A DNA stretch of 45,459 bases from Heterostelium multicystogenum (taxonomy: Eukaryota > Evosea > Eumycetozoa > Acytosteliales > Acytosteliaceae): the NCBI GenBank assembly GCA_003667245.1, contig RCNN01000223.1:1-45459 (forward strand). Reading direction: 5' to 3'. Under the pieces are notes generated by a model that worked only from the letters and a program-made list of their open reading frames with translations, had not been told where the DNA came from and did no database searches. Positions 1-9,182 of the stretch are shown here, in pieces; positions within the stretch are counted from its first letter, which is position 1; each line of letters opens with the position of its first letter. The position numbers and the translations under genes are program-made.

Positions 1-84
1 GCTTTGCTCGCGAAATGCGGTGGATCAGTCGACAAACCAAGCTGACTGACACACTGCATTCGCGAGCAAGCCCGCTCCCACATT
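1..84. repeat. REP pair (BIME), left end cut by window edge
   Basis: Two inverted REP-like arms: the right arm, ending GAGCAAGCCCGCTCCCACA, pairs with the partial left arm that begins the window. It lies just downstream of the minus-strand gene that ends at 115, so it may form a 3' hairpin for that transcript. It belongs to the same family as the copies at 3756, 8190, 19159, 24644, 28924, 36716 and 42399. Confidence 0.85.
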
Positions 85-114
85 TGTTTTTGCGGTGTTT
101 GCGAAGCTGGCTAT

Positions 115-1441
115 TTAGCCCGCCGACACTCGCCACACCTTGTTTCCCCACGTCATCCGCCACCAGCAAATCCCCCTGCTTGTCGATCATCACGCCGACC
201 GGGCGGCCCATGGCTTTCTCGTCGCTGTCGAGGAACCCGGTCAGCACATCCCACGGCTGGCCTTTGGGTTTGCCGCCTTCAAAACGGCACGAAGATCACC
301 TTGTAGCCACTGTGTGGCTTGGCGGTTCCACGAACCATGCTGGCCGATAAACGCGCCATTTGCTGAATTGCGCCGGTAGCTTGCTGCGTCGGCAAAGGTC
401 AGTCCCAAGGAGGCTGTGTGCGGGCCTACCGCGTAGTCCGGGGCAATCGCCTTAGCTACCAGTTCCGGGTTCTGCGGGACTCACCCGCACATCCACGTGC
501 TGGCCGTAATAACTGAAGGGCCAGCCATAGAACGCGCCATTCCTTGACCGACGGTGATGTAGTCCGGCACCAGGTCGCTGCCCGATTTCATCGCGGCTCA
601 TTGACCGCCGTCCACAGCTTGCCGCTTTGCGGTTCCCAAGGCCATGCCGTTGGGTTTGCGCAGGCGGAGGCGAAAGATGCGGTGCTGGCCGGTAGCACGG
701 TCCACTTCCCAGATATCGCGGCGCGGCCTTGTTCGGCTTCCAGGCCGTTTTCCGCGACGTTGCTGTTGGAGCCCACGCTGACGTACAACTTGCTGCCGTC
801 CTGGCTCGCGACCACGTTCTTGGTCCAGTGATGGTTGATGCTGCCGCCCGGCAAGTCGGTCACCGTGGTGCCGGCTTCCTTGATCGAGGTTTCGCCTGGC
901 TGATAGGGGAAGCGCAGCAGCTTGTCCGAATCGGCCACATACAGTTCGTTGCCCACCAAGTGTCATGCCGAACGGCGAGTTCAGGTTCTCCAGGAACACC
1001 GTGCGGGTTTCGGCTATGCCGTCGTGGTCGGCGTCCCGCAGCAGGGTGATGCGGTTGGGGCTCGGCACGGCGGCCCCGGCGCGGCCCATGGACTTTCTCC
1101 ATCACCCAGCCACGAATACCCTTGGAATCGTCCGGCTTGGGTGGCGCATTGGTTTCTGCCACCAGCACATCGCCATTGGGGCAGCACACATACAGCCAGC
1201 GCGGATGGTCCAGGCCTTCGGCAAACGCCGCTACTTGAGTGCCTGCCGCCGCCGTTGGCTTGGTGCCTTCGGGCCAGCCGATGGCCGGGGCGATATTCAC
1301 CGTGGGGATCAGGGTTTTATTCGGTTCCGGCAGTTTGGGGCGAGGGCCGGTGCCGTCGGACACTTGCAGGGTAGAGCTTTCGCCGCAGGCGGCGAGGGTG
1401 CCGGCGAGCATGATCAGTAGGGCAAGTCGGGTCTTGTGCAT
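115..1441 (-). CDS. PQQ-dependent sugar/sorbosone dehydrogenase-like lipoprotein (frameshifted as given)
   Basis: A predicted periplasmic, membrane-anchored beta-propeller of the L-sorbosone dehydrogenase/PQQ-dependent glucose dehydrogenase-like family. The start at 1441 gives a lipoprotein signal peptide with lipobox LAAC (Cys about residue 19). Propeller motifs can be followed through changing frames: [42 protein letters not shown], then HGSWNR near 330-345 and a final [15 protein letters not shown]...VWRVSAG before a TAA at 115-117. At least six single-base shifts interrupt it, for example near 1086, 958, 715, 660 and 600. They look like sequence errors because the family match resumes after each. 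The length of about 440 residues is normal for the family. The sugar substrate cannot be told from sequence. It is divergent from the cobalamin operon and seems monocistronic. Confidence 0.8.
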
Positions 1442-1544
1442 GGTTTTCTCCTTTTAATACCTGTAGCGGTAGAGGCACGCAGCGGCCCGATGTTCACGCG
1501 CATGTCCGGCTTAATTGACGCTCCACCCCCAACCCACTAACCTT

Positions 1545-1775
1545 CGCGGCTTGTTTCAGGTGCTCTGTGGCGTACGCGCCGACTGAGTGAAACAGGGAAG
1601 CCGTGAGTGAGCGCATTTTTCTACAGTGCTGCCACGATCCCGGCGCTGCCCCCGCAACGGTAAATGAGTCAAGACGGTGCCTTAAGCCACTGTATCGGCC
1701 CGCGATATGGGAAGCGCACCTTCGGCATCCAATTGCCACTCATGAGCCCGGAGACCGGCCTGATCCATCCAACAG
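1545..1775 (+). promoter_or_regulatory. Cobalamin (adenosylcobalamin) riboswitch
   Basis: The aptamer hallmarks appear in order. AGTGAAACAGGGAAGCCGTG is the early J-element with GGGAA near 1585-1604. GCTGCCCCCGCAACGGTAA lies near 1646-1664. GGGAAGCGC follows near 1709-1717, and the B12 box GAGCCCGGAGACCGGCCTG is at about 1744-1762. It lies about 85 bases upstream of cobO and is followed by an intrinsic terminator, so cofactor binding should shut off transcription of the cobalamin operon. The 5' boundary is approximate. Confidence 0.93.
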
Positions 1776-1780
1776 CATCA

Positions 1781-1833
1781 CGGTGGGCGATGCTTGGCTG
1801 TCTGTATGTGTCTTTTTCCTGCCCGCCGTTTTT
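1781..1833 (+). terminator. Riboswitch expression-platform terminator
   Basis: Stem CGGTGGGC (1781-1788) pairs with GCCCGCCG (1821-1828) with one T-G wobble, directly followed by TTTTT. The position between the B12 box and cobO fits transcriptional attenuation by the riboswitch. Confidence 0.7.
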
Positions 1834-1857
1834 GTCCAGCCCCAACGGAGAGCTGCC

Positions 1858-2458
1858 ATGACTGAATCCCCGATCGTGACGAACGCCACCTGGCGCGCAT
1901 GCTGCGCAAAAAAGCCGTGATTGACGAGCGCATTGCCAATTTCACCGAACGAGTGCGGGTTGCTGCTGGTGCTTACCGGCAATGGCAAAGGCAAGAGCAG
2001 CTCGGCCTTTGGCATGCTCGGCCCGGCCATGGGCACGGCATGCAGTGTGGCGTGGTGCAGTTCATCAAGGGCCGCAACAGCACTGGCGAAGAACTGTTCT
2101 TCCGCCGTTTCCCCGAGCAGGTGCGCTTCCACGTGATGGGCGAAGGTTTTACCTGGGAAACCCAGGACCGCGCCCGCGACATCGTGGCCGCCGAAGCCGC
2201 CTGGGCGGTCTCCCGGGAAATGCTGCAGAACCCGGCCATCGGCCTAGTGGTGCTGGATGAACTGAACATCGCCCTCAAAGCACGGCTACCTCGACCTGGA
2301 CCAGGTACTCAGCGACCTGCAGGCCCGCCCGCCGACTGCAACACGTGCTGGTCACCGGCCGTGGCGCGAAAACCCGAATTGATCGAAATGGCCGACACCG
2401 TGACTGAAATGGGCTGCATGCATTCCATATCAAGGCGCAGAAAGGCATCGAACTTTGA
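1858..2458 (+). CDS. cobO: Cob(I)yrinic acid a,c-diamide adenosyltransferase (frameshifted as given)
   Basis: CobO transfers the adenosyl group of ATP to the cobalt of cob(I)yrinic acid a,c-diamide or other corrinoids; it is a cytosolic P-loop enzyme. The start ATG at 1858 gives MTESP and, after a missing C near 1873, DERHLARMLRKKAVIDERIAN. The nucleotide-binding loop reads LLVLTGNGKGKSSSAFG. Further family blocks are VVQFIKGRNSTGEELFF, WETQDRARDIVAAEAAW, LVVLDELNIAL and HVLVTGRGAKPELIEMAD. The C-terminus is QAQKGIEL. At least four single-base shifts occur. About 200 residues is the usual size. It is the first gene after the riboswitch, and its stop overlaps the cobB start (TTGA), implying translational coupling. 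Confidence 0.93.
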
Positions 2459-3751
2459 ATCAGCCCCGTCACTGTCCTGCTGTGCTGATCGCCGCACCGG
2501 CGTCGGCCAGGGCAAAACCACCGTCACCGCGCCGCTCGCCCGTTTGCACCGCAACCTGGGGCGCAAGGTGCGAGTGTTCAAATGCGGCCCGGACTTTCTC
2601 GGACCCGATGATCCACGAGCGCGCCAGTGGTGCGCCGGTCTATCAATTGGACATGTGGATGGTCGGCGAGCAGGAAAGTCGCCGATTGCTGTGGGAAGCG
2701 GCGGGGAAGCCGACCTGAATCCTGATCGAAGGCGTGATGGGCCTGTTCGACGGCACGCCGTCCAGCGCCGACCTGGCGCGGCATTTTGGCGTGCCGGTAC
2801 TGGCGGTCATCGATGGCACGGCCATGGCCCAGACGGTTGTGCCCTGGCATTGGGCTTGGCGCGTTACCAGGCGGACTGCCGTTTGCCGGCGTGCTGGCCA
2901 ACCGCGTCGGCACGCTGCGCCATGCGCAACTGCTTGAAGGCAGCCTGACCGAAGGCCTGCGTTGGTACGGCGCACTGTCCCGGGAAAACGGGATCGAATT
3001 GCCCAGCCGCCACCTTGGCCTGGTGCAGGCCAGCGAATTGAAACGACCTCGACCTGCGCCTCGACGCCGCCGCCCAGGCCCTGGGGCAGCTGTGAGGTAG
3101 CGCTGCCACCGCCGGTGGAATTCGCTGCGCCCGAGGTGATCGAGGCCCCAACCGTTGCTGGCCGGCGTGCGCATCGCCGTGGCCCGCGACGAAGCCTTCG
3201 CGTTTACCTACGGCGCCAGCCTCGACCTATTGCGAGCGATGGGCGCCGAGCTGCGCTCTTCTCGCCGATTCGTCGCGCATTGCCCGAAGCTGACAGCCTC
3301 TACCTGCCCGGCGGTTATCCGGAATTGCATCACCAGGCGCTGTCGGAAAATACCGCGATGCTCGACGCCATCCGCGCCCACCACGCTGCTGGCAAAGCCA
3401 CTGCTGGCCGAATGCGGCGGCATGCTCTATCTGCTGGACTCGCTCACTGATGTCGACGGCACCCGTGCTGAACTGGTCGGCCTGCTCCAGGGCGACGCCG
3501 TGATGCAAAAGCGTCTGGCGGCACTGGCCCTGCAAAACGTCGAACTGCCCGAAGGCCTCTTGCGCGGTCACACCTACCATCACTCGCTGACCAGCACCGA
3601 GTGGCAGCCGATTGCCCGGGGCCTGAGCCCGAATGGCGGGCGCGGTGCCGAGGGCGGTTTATCGTCAGGGCCGGATGACGGCTTCCTACGTGCACTTTTA
3701 TTTCCCGTCCAACCCGATGGCGGTGGCTGCCTTGTTTGCGCCAAGCCTTGA
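2455..3751 (+). CDS. cobB: Cobyrinic acid a,c-diamide synthase (frameshifted as given)
   Basis: CobB amidates the a- and c-side chains of (hydrogeno)byrinic acid using glutamine and ATP. The N-terminal dethiobiotin-synthase-like domain starts NQPRHCPAVLIAAPAS with a P-loop (SGQGKTTVT, read across a shift near 2500), then FKCGPDFLDPMIHERASG and LILIEGVMGLFDGTPS. The C-terminal class I glutamine amidotransferase domain has LYLPGGYPELH and LLAECGGMLYLLDS, which contains the catalytic Cys. Then come GLLRGHTYHHS and a terminal VHFYFPSNPMAVAALFAPS. The likely start is a TTG at 2455 overlapping the cobO stop. About six single-base shifts (for example near 2720, 2850, 3035, 3150 and 3400) break it. 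The exact stop is uncertain: the TGA at 3749-3751 is the best estimate, because the other frame reads on into the REP element. Confidence 0.9.
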
Positions 3752-3755
3752 GACC

Positions 3756-3836
3756 GCCATCGCAGGCAAGCCCGCTCCCACAGTTGACCGAGTTGAAACG
3801 CAATCTACTGTGGGAGCGGGCTTGCCCGCGATGAGG
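3756..3836. repeat. REP pair between cobB and bluB
   Basis: Arms GCAGGCAAGCCCGCTCCCAC and GTGGGAGCGGGCTTGCCCGC face each other across about 35 bases. The element ends two bases before the bluB start codon, so the bluB ribosome-binding region lies inside the repeat. Confidence 0.9.
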
Positions 3837-3838
3837 CC

Positions 3839-4489
3839 ATGACTGACAACGCCTTTCCGGAAGCCGACCGCGAAGCCGTCTACCGTGCCATCGCCGAACG
3901 CCGCGACATGCGGCACTTCAGCGGTGGCAGCGTGGCGCCGCAATTGCTCCATCGCCTGCTGCAAGCCGCGCACCAGGCGCCGAGCGTCGGCTTGATGCAG
4001 CCCTGGCGTTTTATCCGCATCAGCGACCGCAACCTGCGCGGCCAGATCCAGCAGCTAGTGGAAGAAGAACGCGTACGCACCGCCGAGGCTCTCGGCGAGC
4101 GCTCCGATCAGTTCATGAAGCTCAAGGTCGAAGGCATCAACGACTGCGCCGAAGTGCTGGTGGCTGCCTTGATGGACGACCGCGAGCGGCATATCTTCGG
4201 GCGCCGCACCTTGCCGGAAATGGACATGGCATCGTTGTCCTGTGCGATTCAGAATCTATGGCTGGCGGCTCGTGTCGAAGGGCTGGGCATGGGCTGGGTC
4301 TCGCTGTTCGAGCCCCAGGCCCTGGCCGATCTGCTGGGCCTGCCGCCCGGTGCCAAGCCGTTGGCCGTGTTGTGCCTGGGCCCGGTGGCCGAGTTCTACC
4401 CGGCACCGATGTTGCAGCTCGAAGGCTGGACCGAACCACGGCCGCTGAGTGACATGTTGTACGAGAATGTTTGGGGAGTGAGTCAATGA
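3839..4489 (+). CDS. bluB: 5,6-dimethylbenzimidazole synthase
   Basis: BluB is a flavin-destructase of the nitroreductase fold that fragments reduced FMN with oxygen to give 5,6-dimethylbenzimidazole, the lower ligand of B12. This is one of the few intact genes (216 residues, normal size). Family features are an N-terminal [16 protein letters not shown] (FMN phosphate-binding region), [36 protein letters not shown] and the C-terminal [20 protein letters not shown]. Its presence means the organism can make its own lower ligand under aerobic conditions, consistent with the oxygen-dependent cob pathway. The stop overlaps the cobD start (ATGA). The Shine-Dalgarno region is poor: a GAGG only two bases from ATG, inside the REP. 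Confidence 0.95.
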   Translation: MTDNAFPEADREAVYRAIAERRDMRHFSGGSVAPQLLHRLLQAAHQAPSVGLMQPWRFIRISDRNLRGQIQQLVEEERVRTAEALGERSDQFMKLKVEGINDCAEVLVAALMDDRERHIFGRRTLPEMDMASLSCAIQNLWLAARVEGLGMGWVSLFEPQALADLLGLPPGAKPLAVLCLGPVAEFYPAPMLQLEGWTEPRPLSDMLYENVWGVSQ

Positions 4490-5396
4490 GTGTGGCCTTG
4501 CTGAGTGTCGCTGCCGTGGCGCTGGATGCGCTGCTGGGCGAGCCCAGGCGCTGGCATCCGCTGGTGGCGTTCGGCAATTTTGCCGGGCGCATCGAGCAAC
4601 GATTCAACTCCGGCGGTCGGGGCTGGCGCAGCCATGGCGTCACCGCCTGGGTGATCGCGGTGGTGCCGCTGACCCTGCTGGCCACGGCCCTCTCGTGGGC
4701 GCCTTACATCGGTTGGGTCCTGGAAATCCTCGCGCTGTATTGCGCCCTCGGCATGCGCAGCCTCGGCGAACACGTGCTGCCGGTGGCGCAAGCGTTACGC
4801 AGTGATGATCTGGACGAGGCCCGCAAGCGTGTCAGCTATCTGGTGAGCCGCCAGACCAGCGAGCTGGATCGCACCGAAGTCGCCCGTGCAGCCACCGAAT
4901 CGGTGCTGGAAAACGGCAGCGACGCGGTATTTGCCGCCTTGTTCTGGTTTGTGGTCGCTGGCGTGCCCGGCGTGGTGCTCTATCGCCTGAGCAACACCCT
5001 GGATGCCATGTGGGGCTATCGCAATGAACGCTTTGAGCGTTTCGGCTGGGCCGCAGCAAAGATCGATGACGTGCTCAACTACATTCCGGCGCGCCTGGTG
5101 GCGTTGACCTACGCGCTGCTGGGCAAAAACCCGCCTGGCTCTCAAATGCTGGCGCACCCAAGGCCCGACCTGGGACAGCCCCAACGCCGGCCCGGTGATG
5201 GCTGCGGGTGCCGGTGCCCTTGGCGTGGAGTTGGGCGGTGCAGCGATTTATCACGGTGAGCTGCACCAGCGCCCGCCACTGGGCGAAGGCCCGCCGGCGG
5301 ATGCGGATTCCATCGAGCGTGGCTGGCAACTGGTTGCAACGCGGCGTGTGGCTGTGGTTGCTGATCCTGTGTGTGGGGGCTGAGTTTTATGCTTGA
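4486..5396 (+). CDS. cobD: Adenosylcobinamide-phosphate synthase, membrane protein (frameshifted as given)
   Basis: CobD (CbiB in anaerobic-pathway naming) attaches aminopropanol or its phosphate to adenosylcobyric acid at the inner membrane. The start ATG at 4486 overlaps the bluB stop. The N-terminus [26 protein letters not shown] is the family signature. It is followed by hydrophobic segments (residues about 48-85 and 145-165), then [35 protein letters not shown], and [35 protein letters not shown]. Two clear insertions occur: an extra A in GGGCAAAAACCC (near 5127) and an extra base in GGTTGCAACGC (near 5335). After correction the C-terminus is a membrane segment, [17 protein letters not shown]. 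About 303 residues, the normal length. Confidence 0.92.
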
Positions 5397-6378
5397 GCAC
5401 GGTGGCCGCTTGCGCAAGGCGGCGATGCAGTACGGCATTCCAGAAGCAGACTGGCTGGACCTGTCCAGCGGCCTGGCGCCGTGGCCGTTCCCGATTCCGG
5501 AAATCCCGCTGCGGGCCTGGGCACGCCTGCCTGAAAACGATGACGGCCTGGAGCAGGCTGCCTGTGAATATTACGGCACGCCCCATGTATTGCCGGTGGC
5601 CGGCTCCCAGGCCGCGATCCAGTTATTGCCGCGCCTGCGCCGGGCCGGCAAGGTCGGTGTGCTGTCGCCGTGTTACGCCGAACACGCAGAAGCCTGGCGT
5701 CGCGCCGGCTACATCGTGCGCGAAGTGCTGGAGCAGGAAGTCGACTTCTTCCTCGACAGCCTCGACGTGCTGGTGGTGGTCAACCCCAACAACCCCACCG
5801 GCCTGAGCCTGACGCCGCAACGCCTGCTGGACTGGCATGCTCGCCTGGCCCAACGCGGCGGCTGGCTGGTGGTGGATGAAGCCTTCATGGACATCACCCC
5901 GCAACTGAGCCTGGCGGGCCAGGCCCATCAAGTCGGCCTGATCGTGCTGCGCTCGTTCGGCAAATTCTTCGGCCTGGCCGGAGTGCGGCTGGGGTTCGTG
6001 CTGGCCGAGCGCAAGCTGCTCAAGCTGCTCGCCGAACAGGTGGGGCCGTGGGCCGTCAGCGGGCCGACGCGGGTGCTTGGGCAAGTATGCCTGCGCGATA
6101 CCGCCGGCCATGCGCAACAGCGGCTGCGTTGCGAATCGGCCAGCCAGCGCCTGTTTGATGTGCTTGAACGCCACGACTTGCGGCCCCAGGGCGGCTGCGC
6201 GTTGTTCCAGTGGATGATCACGGACCGGGCTGAGCAGCTGCATGAATTCATGGCCCAGCGCGGCATTCTGCTGCGCTTGTTTGTCGACAACAGCAGCCTG
6301 CGTTTCGGCCTGCCGGATACCGAGGCCGACTGGTTGCGGCTGGAACAGGCACTGAAGGCCTACAAGGAAGCCTCATGA
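5389..6378 (+). CDS. cobC: Threonine-phosphate decarboxylase
   Basis: A PLP enzyme of aminotransferase class I/II that makes (R)-1-amino-2-propanol phosphate from L-threonine phosphate; the product is used by CobD. It is intact, 330 residues from the ATG at 5389, which overlaps the cobD stop. Visible motifs are [18 protein letters not shown] (substrate/N-terminal loop), [12 protein letters not shown] (cofactor contact), [10 protein letters not shown], and [18 protein letters not shown] with the PLP-binding Lys. A GTG 18 bases upstream is a possible alternative start, but [12 protein letters not shown] is the usual beginning. The stop overlaps cobQ (ATGA), so cobD, cobC and cobQ are translationally coupled. 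Confidence 0.93.
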   Translation: MLEHGGRLRKAAMQYGIPEADWLDLSSGLAPWPFPIPEIPLRAWARLPENDDGLEQAACEYYGTPHVLPVAGSQAAIQLLPRLRRAGKVGVLSPCYAEHAEAWRRAGYIVREVLEQEVDFFLDSLDVLVVVNPNNPTGLSLTPQRLLDWHARLAQRGGWLVVDEAFMDITPQLSLAGQAHQVGLIVLRSFGKFFGLAGVRLGFVLAERKLLKLLAEQVGPWAVSGPTRVLGQVCLRDTAGHAQQRLRCESASQRLFDVLERHDLRPQGGCALFQWMITDRAEQLHEFMAQRGILLRLFVDNSSLRFGLPDTEADWLRLEQALKAYKEAS

Positions 6379-7823
6379 GTACCTTGATGGTGCAGGGCAC
6401 CACCTCTGACGCCGGCAAAAGCACGCTGGTGACCGCACTCTGCCGCTGGCTGGTGCGCCAGGGCATCCCGGTGGTGCCCTTCAAGCCGCAGAACATGGCG
6501 CTCAACAGCGCCGTGACTGCCGAAGGCGGCGAGATCGGCCGGGCCCAGGCGGTGCAAGCCCAGGCCGCGAACCTGGCGCCCCATACCGACATGAACCCGG
6601 TATTGCTCAAGCCTAACAGTGACACGGGCTCCCAGGTGATTATCCATGGGCGCGCCGTGACCACCATGAATGCGGTGGCCTATCACGCACAAAGCCATCG
6701 CGATGCAGGCGGTGCTTGCCTCCCACGCGCGCTTGAGTGCGGCGTATCCGGTGGTGATGGTCGAGGGTGCGGGTTCACCGGCCGAGATCAACCTGCGGGC
6801 GAATGATATTGCCAACATGGGCTTTGCCGAGGCGGTGGACTGCCCGGTACTGCTGATTGCCGACATCAATCGTGGCGGAGTGTTTGCGCACCTGTAGGTT
6901 ACGCTGGAATTGTTGTCGCCGACCGAGCAGGCGCGGGTCAAAGGTTTCGTCATCAACCGGTTTCGCGGGGATATTGCGCTGTTGCAGCCGGGCTGGATTT
7001 GGCTGGAAGCGCGCACGGGCAAGCCGGTGGTGGGGTGTTGCCGTATGTGATGGACTTGCACCTGGAGGCCGAGGACGGCATCGACCAGCGCCAGATCGAC
7101 AAGGCGGCGCAGGTGCTCAAGGTGGTGGTGCCGGTGTTGCCGCGGATCAGTAATCACACGGATTTTTGATCCGTTGCGGTTGCATCCGCAGGTGGATTTG
7201 CAGTTTGTGGGGCCGGGGCAGGCGATTCCTGCGGCGGACCTGATTATTTTGCCGGGCTCGAAGAGTGTGCGCAGTGATTTGGCGTATTTGCGGGCCAACG
7301 GGTGGGATACGGCGGTGGCTCGGCATCTGCGTTATGGCGGGAAGGTGTTGGGGATTTGTGGTGGGTTGCAGATGCTCGGGGAGCAGGTGCATGACCCGCT
7401 GGGGTTGGAAGGGCCTTGTGGTTCTAGCGCTGGGCTGGGGTTGTTGGCGTTCAGTACGACCCTGGAGGAGGAGAAGCAGCTGCGTAACGTGCGGGGGCGG
7501 TTGTTGCTGGAGGAGGCCGAGGTGAGTGGGTATGAGATCCACGCGGGTGTAACCAGTGGCGCTGGCTTGGTGCGGGCTGCGGTGCAGTTGGACGATGGGC
7601 GCCTGGATGGGGCTCAGAGTGAGGATGGGCAGGTTCTCGGGACCTATCTGCATGGGGTGTTTGAGACGCCGGCTGCGTGTAGTGCGTTGTTGCGGTGGGC
7701 GGGGTTGGAGGATGTGCAATCGGTGGATTATCACGGGTTGCGGGAGCGGATATTGAGCGGTTGGCGGACTTGGTAGAGCGGCATCTGGATACCGGGTTGC
7801 TGCGTTCGTTGTGTGGGGTTTGA
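6375..7823 (+). CDS. cobQ: Cobyric acid synthase (frameshifted as given, contains an apparent stop)
   Basis: CobQ amidates the b, d, e and g side chains of adenosylcobyrinic acid a,c-diamide using glutamine and ATP. The N-terminal domain begins [20 protein letters not shown] (P-loop) and continues [25 protein letters not shown]. Then come [23 protein letters not shown] and [15 protein letters not shown]. The C-terminal amidotransferase domain shows [17 protein letters not shown] and [13 protein letters not shown] with the nucleophile Cys. An apparent TAG at 6895-6897 results from a lost C plus a gained T (a YGT is expected). Further shifts lie near 6700, 7000, 7035, 7170 and 7750. The true end is LLRSLCGV at TGA 7821-7823. 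From about 6900 on, codons switch from C-ending to G/T-ending ones. Confidence 0.92.
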
Positions 7824-7850
7824 GTTGGTTGTAATGGACCGTGTACATAT

Positions 7851-8626
7851 CCGTTGCTGCGGTAACGGCCGCTTATGGTTCCGCTCTTACAGCGGGTCAC
7901 TTTTGGCAAACGCCCCAAAAGTAACCAAAAGGTCTTTGCCCCACCACTCGGTGCCTCGCTTAGGCTCGGCATGCCCGCACTCCGGCCCGGTTCCGCGGGC
8001 CGCCGCGACGGGCCATCCATGGCCCGGCGCGGCTAAATCGGCATCCTTGCCGATTTACCCGCTCCACCGTGCCTACTTGCGGCCATCGTGGTTGACGGGG
8101 CCCGCAGATCAAAATCAAAAGCAGATCAAGATCAAAAGCACGCAGCCTCGCTGGCGCTCGACAGCTGCTACGGGGTGGCGCTGCTTTTCTGTGGGAGCTG
8201 GCTTGCCTGCGATGCAGACACCTCGGTGGATCAGGTACGCCCAGTCGATGCTATCGCAGGCAAGCCAGCTCCCACATTTGACCGTGCCCGATTCTGATCT
8301 TGCTGTTGCTGTTGCTTCACCACACTCAAGCCGGCCGGTAGGCCGCTGTGCTCTTGCTTTTGATCTTGATCTTAGGCGCCCCGTTAAACCACGCTGGCCG
8401 AACGCAGGCTTTGGAGCGTGGGTAACCCGGCAGGACGCCGGGTTAGCCGCGCTGGGCCAAGGATGGCCCATCGCGGCGGCCCACGGTCCAAAGCCGGAGT
8501 GAGGGCACACCGAGCCTAGGCGAGGTGCCGAGTGGTGGGGCAAGAGCGTTTTGCTTACTTTTGCGCTTTTCAAAAGTGAAGCCGCTGTAAGAGCGGAACC
8601 AATAGATGCCGTTACCGAAATAACGG
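7851..8626. repeat. Long imperfect inverted repeat nested around a REP pair, inside the cob cluster
   Basis: A left arm of about 250 bases (7851-8102) matches the reverse complement of a right arm (8376-8626) over nearly its whole length at roughly three bases in four or better. Shared blocks include GGTTCCGCTCTTACAGCGG, TGCCCCACCACTCGG, GGGCCGCCGCGA and GGGCCATCC. Between the arms lie two copies of an A-rich GATCAAxATCAAAAGCA motif (about 8107-8142), a REP pair (8190-8278) and a mirrored TTTTGATCTTGATCTT near 8359. No coding gene is supported in 7824-8659. It separates cobQ from cobU. It resembles dispersed intergenic repeats of fluorescent pseudomonads. Confidence 0.75.
8190..8278. repeat. 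REP pair at the centre of the larger inverted repeat
   Basis: Arms TGTGGGAGCTGGCTTGCCTG and CAGGCAAGCCAGCTCCCACA are exact inverted partners. It is the GCTGGC variant of the REP core, also seen at 19159-19245. Confidence 0.9.
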
Positions 8627-8659
8627 ATATACACACAGTCAAAAACAGAGGCACAACCC

Positions 8660-9182
8660 ATGCTCCAGTTGATCCTCGGCGGCGCCCGCTCCGGCAAAAG
8701 CCGCCTGGCTGAAAAACTCGCCACCGACAGCGGCCTAAGCGTCACCTACATAGCGACCAGCCAACCCCTGGACGGCGAAATGACCGCACGCGTCGCCCAC
8801 CACCGCGAGCGGCGCCCGACCGAATGGGGCCTGATCGAAGAGCCCATCGAAACTGGCCCGTGTCCTCAAGGAAAACGCCACCCCGAACCATTGCCTGCTG
8901 GTTGACTGCCTGACCCTATGGCTCACCAACCTGCTGATGCTCGAAGACCCCGACCGTCTCAAAGAAGAGCGTGAGGCCTTGCTCCAAACCCTGGCCACCC
9001 TCCCAGGAGAAATCATTTTTGTCAGCAACGAGACCGGAATGGGTGTCGTCCCGCTGGGCGAATTGACTCGCCGCTATGTCGATGAAGCCGGTTGGCTGCA
9101 TCAAGCCTTGGCCGAACGTTGTCAGCGCGTTGTCCTGACCGTCGCCGGCCTGCCCCTGACTTTGAAAGGTACTGCGTTATGA
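8660..9182 (+). CDS. cobU: Adenosylcobinamide kinase / adenosylcobinamide-phosphate guanylyltransferase (frameshifted as given)
   Basis: This bifunctional enzyme (CobP in P. denitrificans naming) phosphorylates adenosylcobinamide and then transfers GMP to give AdoCbi-GDP. The N-terminus [20 protein letters not shown] holds the P-loop, followed by [26 protein letters not shown], the family region with the guanylylated His. The second half has [34 protein letters not shown] and FRD-like [17 protein letters not shown]. One frameshift lies near 8850, in front of [18 protein letters not shown]. About 174 residues is normal. Its stop overlaps the cobT start. The repeat upstream may separate this second transcript block from cobQ. 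Confidence 0.93.

Noticed and set aside
6895..6897. Real in-frame stop (TAG) in cobQ
   Set aside because: A lost C and a gained T next to each other recreate the expected Leu-Tyr-Gly-Thr, and homology continues; not a true nonsense mutation or readthrough codon.
8107..8142. Short A-rich direct repeats (GATCAAxATCAAAAGCA) as iterons
   Set aside because: Only two copies, inside a larger intergenic repeat, with no replication gene nearby.
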